A stretch of DNA of 64,000 nt from Micromonospora sp. RP3T (GTDB lineage: Bacteria > Actinomycetota > Actinomycetes > Mycobacteriales > Micromonosporaceae), in assembly GCF_003027925.1 (NCBI RefSeq), contig NZ_PYPS01000027.1, positions 39,834 to 103,833 on the forward strand, written 5' to 3'. Position numbers and translations under genes: made by a program. Below the pieces are notes generated by a model. That model saw only the letters and a program-made list of their open reading frames with translations. It had not been told where the DNA came from and made no database searches. Of this stretch, positions 48,026 to 55,291 are shown in pieces; the first letter of the stretch is position 1, and every line of letters begins with the position of its first letter.

Positions 48026-48843
48026 CCGCGCTGCCCACCCTCGACCCGACCCGGCCGACGTCCCGGCCCGCCCCGGCCGGCCATCCGCTCGTCGGCGCGG
48101 TGGCCGCCGAGTGGACCAAGCTCTGGTCGGTCCGCTCCACCTGGTGGACGCTGGTCGCGGCGCTCGTCACCATGGCGGCCACCGCCGCCCAGCTCGCCAT
48201 CTACGCGGTGAACGCGAACACCGACGACGACCCGACCGTGGACCCGGGCGTGCTGCCGGTCGGGGACGTGGTGGCCGGCTCGCTGGAGCTGACCCACTTC
48301 GTCGTGCTGGCGCTCGGCCTGTTCGCGATCACCAGCGAGTTCGCCACCGGCACCATCCGCACCACGCTGCGCTGCACCCCGTCCCGGGGGCGGGTGCTGG
48401 CGGCCAAGGCGCTCGTGGTCGGCGCGGTGACGTTCGGCGTCGGGCTGCTGCTCGGCGGCGTCGGCGCGGCGGTGGCCCGGCCGGTGCTGGGCGAGTGGGG
48501 ACGGGCGCCGCTGGGCGGCACGGTGGCCGACATCGTCGCCTGCGCCGGATACCTGGCGCTGGTGAGCGTGCTGGCGCTCGGGCTCGCCGCGGCGCTGCGC
48601 GGCCCGGTGCTGACGCTGACCGTGCTCCTGGCGCTGCTGTACATCGTGCCGCTGTCGTTGCAGGAGCCGGACCTCACGGTGCTCACCCGGATCGCCGACG
48701 CGTTCCCCGGCGTCGCCGGCGGCCACTTCCTGGCCGGCGACACCGAGCCGTACCCGGCGGCCGTCGGGCTGCTGCTGCTCGCCGGCTGGGCCGCCGCCGC
48801 GCTGGCGGGCGGCCGGTGGGCGCTGGCCCGGCGCGACGCCTGA
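48022..48843 (+). CDS. ABC-2 type permease
   Basis: 273 residues with six likely helices (about 45-68, 90-115, 135-160, 175-195, 200-220, 245-268) and a cytoplasmic N-terminus containing VAAEWTKLWSVRSTWWTL, the usual opening of this permease family. FAITSEFATGTIRTTL is the conserved coupling loop. Partner of the ATPase at 47093; substrate unknown. Confidence 0.92.
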   Translation: MTALPTLDPTRPTSRPAPAGHPLVGAVAAEWTKLWSVRSTWWTLVAALVTMAATAAQLAIYAVNANTDDDPTVDPGVLPVGDVVAGSLELTHFVVLALGLFAITSEFATGTIRTTLRCTPSRGRVLAAKALVVGAVTFGVGLLLGGVGAAVARPVLGEWGRAPLGGTVADIVACAGYLALVSVLALGLAAALRGPVLTLTVLLALLYIVPLSLQEPDLTVLTRIADAFPGVAGGHFLAGDTEPYPAAVGLLLLAGWAAAALAGGRWALARRDA

Positions 48844-48867
48844 CCGCGCCGGCACGGGCGGGGCTGG

Positions 48868-49545
48868 TCAGCCGGTGGGCGGGACCAGCCCCGCCTCGTA
48901 CGCGAGGATCGCCGCCTGCACCCGGTTACGCACGTCCAGTCGGGTGAAGACGCTGGTCAGGTAGCTCTTCACGGTGCCCTCGACCAGGTGCAGCCGGCGG
49001 GCGATCTCGGCGTTGGACAGCCCCGCCCCGACCAGCGCGAGCACCTCCCGCTCCCGGTCGGTCAGCCCGGCCAGCCGATCCCGCGCGGACGGGCCACGGG
49101 CGAGCCGTCCCCCACTCAGCTCGATCACCCGGCGGGCCACCCGGGGCGACAGGTACGCCCCGCCGTCGGCCACCGCGCGCACCCCGGCCAGCAGTTCCCT
49201 CGGGTCGCCGGACTTCAGCAGGAAGCCGGCGGCGCCGAGGCCGAGCGCGCGGGCGATCAGGTCGTCGTCGCCGAACGTGGTGAGCATGACCGGCGCGGTC
49301 TCCGGCACCAGGCGGCGGATCTGCGCCACCGCGTCGAGCCCGTCGCAGCGGGGCATCCGGATGTCGAGCAGCGCCACCCGGGGCCGGTGCGCACGCACCA
49401 GCTCCACCGCCGCGTGGCCGTCGCCCGCCTCGCCGACCACCTCGACGCCCGGGTCGGCGGCGAGGATCGCCCGCACCCCGGCGCGCACCATCGCCTCGTC
49501 GTCGGCGAGCACCACCCGCAGCGGCCGCCCGTGGTCGTCGGTCAT
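48868..49545 (-). CDS. NarL/LuxR-family response regulator
   Basis: 225 residues: receiver (ADDEAMVRAGVRAIL, phospho-Asp in ALLDIRMPRCDG, TTFGDDD, LLKSGDPREL) and LuxR helix-turn-helix (LTDREREVLALVGAGLSNAEIARRLHL). ATG overlaps the kinase stop by four bases, so kinase and regulator are one operon. Convergent with the ABC exporter, a common arrangement in which the system controls the exporter. Confidence 0.95.
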   Translation of the reverse strand: MTDDHGRPLRVVLADDEAMVRAGVRAILAADPGVEVVGEAGDGHAAVELVRAHRPRVALLDIRMPRCDGLDAVAQIRRLVPETAPVMLTTFGDDDLIARALGLGAAGFLLKSGDPRELLAGVRAVADGGAYLSPRVARRVIELSGGRLARGPSARDRLAGLTDREREVLALVGAGLSNAEIARRLHLVEGTVKSYLTSVFTRLDVRNRVQAAILAYEAGLVPPTG

Positions 49546-51260
49546 GACGCGATCCGCTCCTTGCTGATCAGCTTCCCGTCGCTGAAGCAGAGCCGCCAGG
49601 TCGGCTCCGCGAACGGGAAGTTGCCGTCGGTGTAGAACTCGCAGCCGGGGGCCGCACCGGTGGCGGGTGACTCGGCCTGCCGCCGGGGCAGCCCGAGCGC
49701 GTCCCGCTGCTCACCCAGCCTCAGCCGGTCGAAGCCGGGCCGGTCGAGCACCGCCCCGGCGGTGGCGAGCGGGTAGTAGACCAGCGCGAGCACCAGCGCC
49801 AGCCCGGCCGGCGCACCGAACGCGACGAGCAGGCTGCGGCGGACCCGCCGGCGGGCCTCGCGCAGCCGCCGAGCCTCCACGCGGGGCCGCCCGCCGTCGT
49901 GCGGGTCACCGTCGTGCGGCCCGCCGTCGTGCAGATCGCCGTCGTGCAGATCGCTGCCGTACGGATCGCCGCCGTACGGATCGCCGCCGTACGGATCGCC
50001 GCCGTACGGATCGCCGCCGTCGTGCGAGTCACCGCCGCCGGGCCGCCAACCGACGCGCGGGGGGCCGAGGCTGGCGACGGGCACCGGGGCGCCGCCGGGT
50101 CGCACGTCCGGCCGACGGCCGTCGGTCGGGGCGGACAACCCGCCCCTGGACAACGGAAGGCGGGCGGTGACCGCCCAACCGCCGTCGCACCGGCCGGCGT
50201 CCAGGGCGCCGCCGGCGAGGCGTACCCGCTCGCGCAGCGCCAGCAGGCCGGAGCCGTGCGACGCCGACCCGGGCAGCGGACCGGCCGGCGCCTGCGGGTT
50301 GACCACCGCGACCGTGACCGCGTCGGCGGCACGCGCCACGGTGACCGTGACCGGAGCGTCCGGCGCGTACCGGGCGGCGTTGGTCAGCGCCTCCCGGACC
50401 ACCCGGTGCACGGCATGCGCGACCAGCGGCGGCAGGCCCACGTCGGCGGCCGCCTCGCCGGGCAGGTGCACGGTCATGCCGGCGTCGCGGGCACCGTCGA
50501 CCAGGTCGGCGACCGACTCGCCGGGCAGGCGCCGGGGGCGCTCCTCGCGCAGCACCCCGATGATCTCGTGCAGCCGCTCGGTGGCGGCGGCGACGCTGGC
50601 CCGCAGCTCCCCCGCCGCCGCACGGTGCGCCGGCGACAGTCCGGTCGCCAGCTCCAGCGCGCCCGCCCGCAACGCGATGAGGCTCAGGTCGTGGCCGAGC
50701 GAGTCGTGCATGTCCTGGGCGATGCGGGCCCGCTCGCGCAGGCGCACCCGTTCCGCCTCGCTCCGCCGCTCCTGCGCGGCGTGCCGTCGCCCGGCCGTGG
50801 CAAGCGCCCGGTGCTGGCGCCGCAGCCGGCCCAGCAGCCAGGGGAACACGCCGGCGAAGAGCAGCACCGAGGCGAGCTGGAACCAGGCGGCCGGCTCGGT
50901 GCCGAGCAGGCCGAGGTTGAGCACGGTGCCGGTCACCGCGATGGCGGCGAACACCGCCGCCGCCGGGGCGGCGCGGGCGCTGCGCAGCCCGGCCAGGTAG
51001 CCGAGGACCGGGATGGCGAACACCACGTTGCCGTCGACGAGCGAGCCGGCCACCACCGCCGACACCGCCACGAGCGGCCACCGGCGGCTCACCGCCACAG
51101 CCACGCCGAGCAGCGCCAACACGCCGACCAGCAGGGCCACCTCGTGCGACCGCCACGGCGGGGTGAGCCGGGCGTACGTCACCGGTGTCGCGAGCACGGC
51201 CCAGAGCAACAGGTCACCGGCCCGGCGACGGGCCGTCGGGGACAGCGGGCGCAGTTCCAC
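49542..51260 (-). CDS. DesK-type sensor histidine kinase with unusual C-terminal extension
   Basis: 572 residues. N-terminal membrane domain (~16-145, about five helices), coiled segment, HisKA_3 box RIAQDMHDSLGHD (His185), HATPase with REALTNAARYAP and HGSGLLALRERV. The protein then continues with a Gly/Asp-rich tandem repeat (~412-457, DPYGG and HDGDP units), a basic stretch, one more membrane helix (~476-498) and a 74-residue tail with two Cys (GCEFYTDGNFPF, WRLCFSDGK). The tail probably lies outside the cell. Start GTG 51260 chosen because TAGCGT (51268-51273) lies seven bases upstream; GTG 51278 is possible. Confidence 0.85.
   Translation of the reverse strand: MELRPLSPTARRRAGDLLLWAVLATPVTYARLTPPWRSHEVALLVGVLALLGVAVAVSRRWPLVAVSAVVAGSLVDGNVVFAIPVLGYLAGLRSARAAPAAAVFAAIAVTGTVLNLGLLGTEPAAWFQLASVLLFAGVFPWLLGRLRRQHRALATAGRRHAAQERRSEAERVRLRERARIAQDMHDSLGHDLSLIALRAGALELATGLSPAHRAAAGELRASVAAATERLHEIIGVLREERPRRLPGESVADLVDGARDAGMTVHLPGEAAADVGLPPLVAHAVHRVVREALTNAARYAPDAPVTVTVARAADAVTVAVVNPQAPAGPLPGSASHGSGLLALRERVRLAGGALDAGRCDGGWAVTARLPLSRGGLSAPTDGRRPDVRPGGAPVPVASLGPPRVGWRPGGGDSHDGGDPYGGDPYGGDPYGGDPYGSDLHDGDLHDGGPHDGDPHDGGRPRVEARRLREARRRVRRSLLVAFGAPAGLALVLALVYYPLATAGAVLDRPGFDRLRLGEQRDALGLPRRQAESPATGAAPGCEFYTDGNFPFAEPTWRLCFSDGKLISKERIAS
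49890..50035 (-). repeat. 15-bp in-frame tandem repeats in the sensor kinase
   Basis: About ten 15-bp units encoding DPYGG/DLHDG-type pentapeptides; the central GCCGTACGGATCGCC unit is repeated four times without change (about 49951-50010). Coding microsatellite-like array, likely variable in length among strains. Confidence 0.85.
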
Positions 51261-51324
51261 GGCGGTCACGCTACCCACGCCGGCCGGGGCCGGACACCGA
51301 CGAAGGTCAGGTGAGCCGGGGGTG

Positions 51325-51381
51325 GCGTTAAAAGGGGCCCCCGCCTATACCGAATGCGTTAAGAAGGGGCCCCGCCTTACC
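51325..51381. repeat. GGGGCCCC repeat element
   Basis: Two half-copies, GCGTTAAAAGGGGCCCCCGCC and the 26-bp stretch shared with 47000-47025. It lies just downstream of bioD and upstream of the kinase, so it may terminate bioD. Confidence 0.75.
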
Positions 51382-51383
51382 GC

Positions 51384-52112
51384 TCAGCCGCTCTCCTCGG
51401 CCCAGGCGCGCCAGTCGTCGAGGACGCCGTAGAGCGCGGGGGTGAGCCAACCCGGCGCCGAGCGGCGGAACACGCCCGGGTCCATCCCGCCGGCGCCGGC
51501 GGGCACCGCGCCGAGCAGGTTCGGCACCAGCTCGGACAGGTTCAGCCAGTGCACCAGCTCCGGCTCGGTCGGCCAGGCGCCGATCACGACGCCGGCCGGC
51601 ACGGCCCGCCGCTCCAACGCCTCCAGCGTCAATGCGGTGTGGTTGAGCGTGCCGAGCCCGGCCCGCGCCACCACCAGCGCCGGGGCGCCCAGCGACACCG
51701 CCAGGTCGGCCACCGTCCAGGGCTCGCCGGACGGCCGCACCCCCATCGGTACGAGCAGCCCGCCGGCCCCCTCGATCAGCACCAGGTCGTGCTTGTCGAC
51801 CTCCTCGCGGACCGCGTCGACCGCGTTGTACAGCTCCAGCGGCGGCAGCTCGGCGACCCGGGCCGCGGCCAGCGGGGCGAGCGGGTCCGGGTAACTGGCC
51901 AGCGTCCGGCCGGTGAGCGGGGCGGCCAGCCGGGTCACCGAGTCGACGTCACCGGGCTCGCCGGTGGCGGTGCCGGTCTGGCCGGGCTTGACCACCGCCA
52001 CCCGCAGCCCGGCCGCCTGAGCGGCGGCGGTGACGGCCGCGGTCACCACGGTCTTGCCGATCCCGGTGTCGGTGCCGGTCACCAGTACCGCGCCGGTCCA
52101 GCCGTCGCTCAT
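51384..52112 (-). CDS. bioD: dethiobiotin synthetase
   Basis: 242 residues: P-loop VTGTDTGIGKTVV (10-22), KPGQTG (Lys of the DAPA site), DVDSVTRL, EGAGGLLVPMG. Uses ATP and CO2 to close the ureido ring of 7,8-diaminopelargonic acid. ATG 52112 overlaps the bioF stop (ATGA), so bioF-bioD form an operon. bioA is not in the window. Confidence 0.95.
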   Translation of the reverse strand: MSDGWTGAVLVTGTDTGIGKTVVTAAVTAAAQAAGLRVAVVKPGQTGTATGEPGDVDSVTRLAAPLTGRTLASYPDPLAPLAAARVAELPPLELYNAVDAVREEVDKHDLVLIEGAGGLLVPMGVRPSGEPWTVADLAVSLGAPALVVARAGLGTLNHTALTLEALERRAVPAGVVIGAWPTEPELVHWLNLSELVPNLLGAVPAGAGGMDPGVFRRSAPGWLTPALYGVLDDWRAWAEESG

Positions 52113-53266
52113 GAGTCCTCCGTTCGCGACTGCGGGGCGCACGCCACGATCACGTCCAGGGCCCGTTCGAAGTCCGCCCGGTCCACCCCGGCGCCGATGG
52201 TCAGGCGCAGCCGGGGGCGGCTGTCCGGCGTGGACGGCGGACGGAAGCAGCCGACCGCCACGCCCCGGTCGCGGCAGGCCGCTGCCCACGCGGTCGCCGC
52301 CTCCGGGCCGGGCGCGGTCACCGAGACCACCGCCGCGTCGGGGGCGGACACCGGCAGCCCCGCCGCGCCCAGCCGGCGCACCGCCAGCGCGACCCGGTCG
52401 GCCAGCTCGGCGCGGAGCGCGTCGCCGTCCCGGGCCAGCCGCACCGCGGCCCGCACCCCGGCCACCACCGCCGGTGGTGGCGCGGTGTCGAAGATGAACG
52501 TGCGGCCGGTCTCCACCAGGTGGCGGACGAACTCCGCCGGCCCGGCGACCACGCCGCCGGCCCCACCGAGCGCCTTGGACAGGGTCGCGGTGACCACCAC
52601 GTCGGGCGCGCCGGCCAGCCCGGCCGCGGCCACCCCGCCGGCGCCGGCCGGGCCGGTGACGCCGAGCGCGTGCGCGTCGTCGACGAGCAGCAACGCGCCG
52701 TGCCGGCGGGCCACCGCGTGCAGCTCCGCGAGCGGCGCCACGTCCCCGTCGACCGAGAAGACCGACTCGGTCACCACCACGGCCGGCCGGCCCGGCGCGG
52801 CGGCCAGCGCGTCGGCCACCGCGGCCACGTCCCGGTGCGGCGTCACCAGCGTCTCGGCGCGGGAGATCCGGCAGCCGTCGATCAGCGAGGCGTGGTTGTG
52901 CGCGTCGGAGACGAGCAGCGTACGCGGCTGGCTCAGGCCCCGGACGGCGGCGAGGTTGGCCAGGTAGCCGGAGGAGAAGACCAGCGCCCGGTCGACGCCG
53001 AGCCAGGCGGCCAGGTCGTCCTCGAGCGCGTGGTGCAGGTCGGTGGAGCCGCGCACCAGGCGCGACCCGGTGGCGCCCAGCCCGTACCGGGACAGGGCCG
53101 TCGCGGCGGCGGCGGTGACCTCCGGGTGGGTGGCCAGGCCGAGGTAGTCGTTGCCGGCCAGGTCGACGACGTCGTCGTCGGCCGCGCGTGGACGCAGCGT
53201 GCGGGTCAGGCCCGCCTCGGCCCGCTGTTCGGCGCCGCGGTCGAGAGCCGCCAGCCAGTCCGCCAC
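52109..53266 (-). CDS. bioF: 8-amino-7-oxononanoate synthase
   Basis: 385 residues, PLP-dependent alpha-oxoamine synthase: NDYLGLATHP, VFSSGYLANLAAV, DAHNHASLIDG, SVFSVDGDVAPL, DDAHALGVTG, and the PLP lysine in TATLSKALGG. Condenses pimeloyl-ACP/CoA with L-alanine, the first dedicated biotin step. Start GTG 53266 is preceded by AGGGGA at good distance and gives the usual length; the longer frame to 53380 adds a non-conserved tail. Divergent from bioB. Confidence 0.95.
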   Translation of the reverse strand: MADWLAALDRGAEQRAEAGLTRTLRPRAADDDVVDLAGNDYLGLATHPEVTAAAATALSRYGLGATGSRLVRGSTDLHHALEDDLAAWLGVDRALVFSSGYLANLAAVRGLSQPRTLLVSDAHNHASLIDGCRISRAETLVTPHRDVAAVADALAAAPGRPAVVVTESVFSVDGDVAPLAELHAVARRHGALLLVDDAHALGVTGPAGAGGVAAAGLAGAPDVVVTATLSKALGGAGGVVAGPAEFVRHLVETGRTFIFDTAPPPAVVAGVRAAVRLARDGDALRAELADRVALAVRRLGAAGLPVSAPDAAVVSVTAPGPEAATAWAAACRDRGVAVGCFRPPSTPDSRPRLRLTIGAGVDRADFERALDVIVACAPQSRTEDS

Positions 53267-53422
53267 CGCACCGTCCCCTCCCGCCGACCGCTCGCCCCGC
53301 CGGGCGCTTCCGCCGGGCGAAGTTACCACCCGGGCGGGCGACCCCGGCGTGGCGTGGTCCCGGCTCGCCGGGCCGCTCACGACGGTTTCCCGCGCTTCCG
53401 GCGGCCTGTTAGGTTACGAGCC
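53267..53422. promoter_or_regulatory. divergent bioF/bioB promoter region
   Basis: For bioB, TAGGTT (53410-53415) lies seven bases before the ATG, suggesting a leaderless message. For bioF the reverse strand offers TAACTT about 55 bp upstream. GTTACC (53322-53327) and GGTTAC (53412-53417) are inverted copies 84 bp apart and could bind one regulator at both promoters. Confidence 0.45.
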
Positions 53423-54418
53423 ATGCCAGAGATCCTCGACCAGGCCCGGACCCGGGTGCTGGAGAACGGCGTCGGCCTCGACGAGGCCGGCATCCTCGCC
53501 GTGCTGAACCTGCCCGACGAGCACCTGCCGGCCGCGCTCCAACTCGCCCACGAGGTCCGGATGCGGTGGTGCGGCCCGGAGGTCGAGGTCGAGGGCATCG
53601 TCTCGCTGAAGACCGGCGGCTGCCCGGAGGACTGCCACTTCTGCTCCCAGTCCGGCCTGTTCACCTCGCCGGTCCGGTCGGTCTGGCTGGACATCCCGGC
53701 GCTGGTCGAGGCCGCGAAGCAGACCGCCGCGACCGGGGCCACCGAGTTCTGCATCGTGGCCGCCGTCCGTGGCCCGGACGCCCGGCTGATGACGCAGATG
53801 CGCGCGGGCGTGGCCGCGATCCGCGAAGCGGTCGACATCCAGGTCGCCGCCTCGCTCGGCATGCTCACCCAGGAGCAGGTCGACGAGCTGGCCGCGATGG
53901 GCGTGCACCGCTACAACCACAACCTGGAGACCTGCCGCTCCTACTTCCCGAACGTGGTCACCACGCACTCCTGGGAGGAGCGCTGGGAGACGCTGCGGAT
54001 GGTCCGCGAGTCCGGCATGGAGGTCTGCTGCGGCGGCATCCTCGGTCTCGGCGAGACGGTGGAGCAGCGGGCCGAGTTCGCCGCTCAGCTCGCCGAGCTG
54101 GACCCGCACGAGGTGCCGCTGAACTTCCTCAACCCGCGTCCCGGCACGCCGCTGGGTGACCGGCCGGTGGTCGAGGGCAAGGACGCGCTGCGGGCCATCG
54201 CCGCGTTCCGGCTGGCCATGCCGCGCACCATCCTCCGGTACGCGGGCGGTCGCGAGCTCACCCTGGGAGACCTCGGCACCCGCGACGGCCTGCTCGGTGG
54301 CATCAACGCGGTCATCGTCGGCAACTACCTGACCACGCTGGGTCGGCCGGCCACCGACGACCTGCAACTCCTGACCGACCTGAAGATGCCGGTGAAGGCG
54401 CTCTCGGCGACCCTGTGA
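53423..54418 (+). CDS. bioB: biotin synthase
   Basis: 331 residues, radical-SAM enzyme with CPEDCHFC (Cys67, Cys71, Cys74 hold the [4Fe-4S] cluster), YNHNLETCRSYFP, GGILGLGET and NFLNPRPGTPL. Inserts sulfur into dethiobiotin. The enzyme's auxiliary cluster ligands (RYAGGRE) are also visible. ATG 53423. The next gene, eight bases on, encodes the auxiliary protein BsaP, which fits the actinobacterial type of BioB. Confidence 0.96.
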   Translation: MPEILDQARTRVLENGVGLDEAGILAVLNLPDEHLPAALQLAHEVRMRWCGPEVEVEGIVSLKTGGCPEDCHFCSQSGLFTSPVRSVWLDIPALVEAAKQTAATGATEFCIVAAVRGPDARLMTQMRAGVAAIREAVDIQVAASLGMLTQEQVDELAAMGVHRYNHNLETCRSYFPNVVTTHSWEERWETLRMVRESGMEVCCGGILGLGETVEQRAEFAAQLAELDPHEVPLNFLNPRPGTPLGDRPVVEGKDALRAIAAFRLAMPRTILRYAGGRELTLGDLGTRDGLLGGINAVIVGNYLTTLGRPATDDLQLLTDLKMPVKALSATL

Positions 54419-54425
54419 GGCGACG

Positions 54426-54692
54426 GTGACGAAGCTGGTCCGACCCGACGCGCCGGCCGGTGACGCCGACGTGGGCAACCGCGCCGGCACGGCCGACGAC
54501 GCCGGTGCGGTGACGCGCTGGTGCGACAGGTGCGGCGAGTCGGTGGCAGCCGGCCCGCACCCGGCCTGCGCGGCGGCGCGGGTGTGGGAGCCGCCGCGCT
54601 GGTGCGCGTCCTGCCGCCGACGGATGAAGGTGCAGGTCGTGCCGGCCGGATGGTCGGCGGTCTGTGTCGAGCACGGCGAGCGGCGGGGCTGA
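54426..54692 (+). CDS. bsaP: biotin synthase auxiliary protein, Cys-rich
   Basis: 88 residues with six Cys: WCDRCGES (33, 36), HPAC (48), WCASCRRRM (60, 63) and Cys80. Small Cys-rich proteins encoded directly after bioB in mycobacteria and relatives (BsaP) bind an iron-sulfur cluster and are needed for BioB turnover. Position, size and cysteine layout match. A zinc-ribbon of other function is the alternative. GTG start, 7 bp after bioB. Confidence 0.8.
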   Translation: MTKLVRPDAPAGDADVGNRAGTADDAGAVTRWCDRCGESVAAGPHPACAAARVWEPPRWCASCRRRMKVQVVPAGWSAVCVEHGERRG

Positions 54693-54696
54693 CGCG

Positions 54697-55203
54697 ATGC
54701 TGCGCGGGCGGACGGTGACGCTGCGGCCGGCGACGGACGCCGATGTGGCCGCGCTGGCCGCGATCCGTGCCACCCCGGAGGTGCGTCGCTGGTGGCGGGG
54801 CGGCGACGACCTGGCCGAGGCGGTCCGCGCCGACCTGGCCGACGACGCGCTGGCCGTCTTCGTGATCGAGCACGAGGGCCGGCTGGTCGGCGCGATCCAG
54901 TGGTACGCGGAGACCGACCCCGACTACCGCCACGCCAGCCTGGACATCTTCCTCGACCCGGAGGTACGCGGCTCCGGGCTGGGCGGGGACGCGATCCGGA
55001 CGCTGGCCCGGCACCTGGCCGACGAGTACGGCCACCACCGGTTCACCATCGACCCGGCGGCGGCGAACACGGCCGCGATCCGGGCGTACGCGAAGGTGGG
55101 TTTCCGGCCGGTGGGCATCATGCGGCGCTACGAGCGGGGCGCCGACGGGCGCTGGCACGACGCCCTGCTGATGGACCTGCTCGCCGACGACCTGGCCGAC
55201 TGA
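54697..55203 (+). CDS. GNAT acetyltransferase, AAC(6')-like
   Basis: 168 residues. GNAT fold with acetyl-CoA motif A LDIFLDPEVRGSGLGGDAIRTL and C-terminal NTAAIRAYAKVGFRPVGIMRRYE. The order WYAETDPDYRHASLDIFLDP resembles aminoglycoside 6'-N-acetyltransferases of the AAC(6') type, but true substrate is unknown and self-resistance cannot be claimed. ATG 54697, four bases after the bsaP stop, so it rides on the bioB transcript. Confidence 0.85.
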   Translation: MLRGRTVTLRPATDADVAALAAIRATPEVRRWWRGGDDLAEAVRADLADDALAVFVIEHEGRLVGAIQWYAETDPDYRHASLDIFLDPEVRGSGLGGDAIRTLARHLADEYGHHRFTIDPAAANTAAIRAYAKVGFRPVGIMRRYERGADGRWHDALLMDLLADDLAD

Positions 55204-55241
55204 GTCGGCGACGCCACACCGACGGCGCCACCACCGACGGG

Positions 55242-55271
55242 CGTGCCCGGCACCGCACGGTGCCGGGCACG
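55242..55271. terminator. 14-bp perfect terminator hairpin
   Basis: CGTGCCCGGCACCG (55242-55255) and CGGTGCCGGGCACG (55258-55271) with a CA loop between the convergent GNAT and xylanase genes. Confidence 0.85.
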
Positions 55272-55291
55272 TCCCGGTGGTCAGCGATCCG

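Noticed and set aside
49890..50035. CRISPR or origin iterons
   Set aside because: The 15-bp units are in frame within the sensor kinase and encode DPYGG pentapeptides.
54697..55203. Aminoglycoside resistance gene
   Set aside because: Only general GNAT/AAC(6')-like resemblance; it is co-transcribed with biotin genes and substrate cannot be told.
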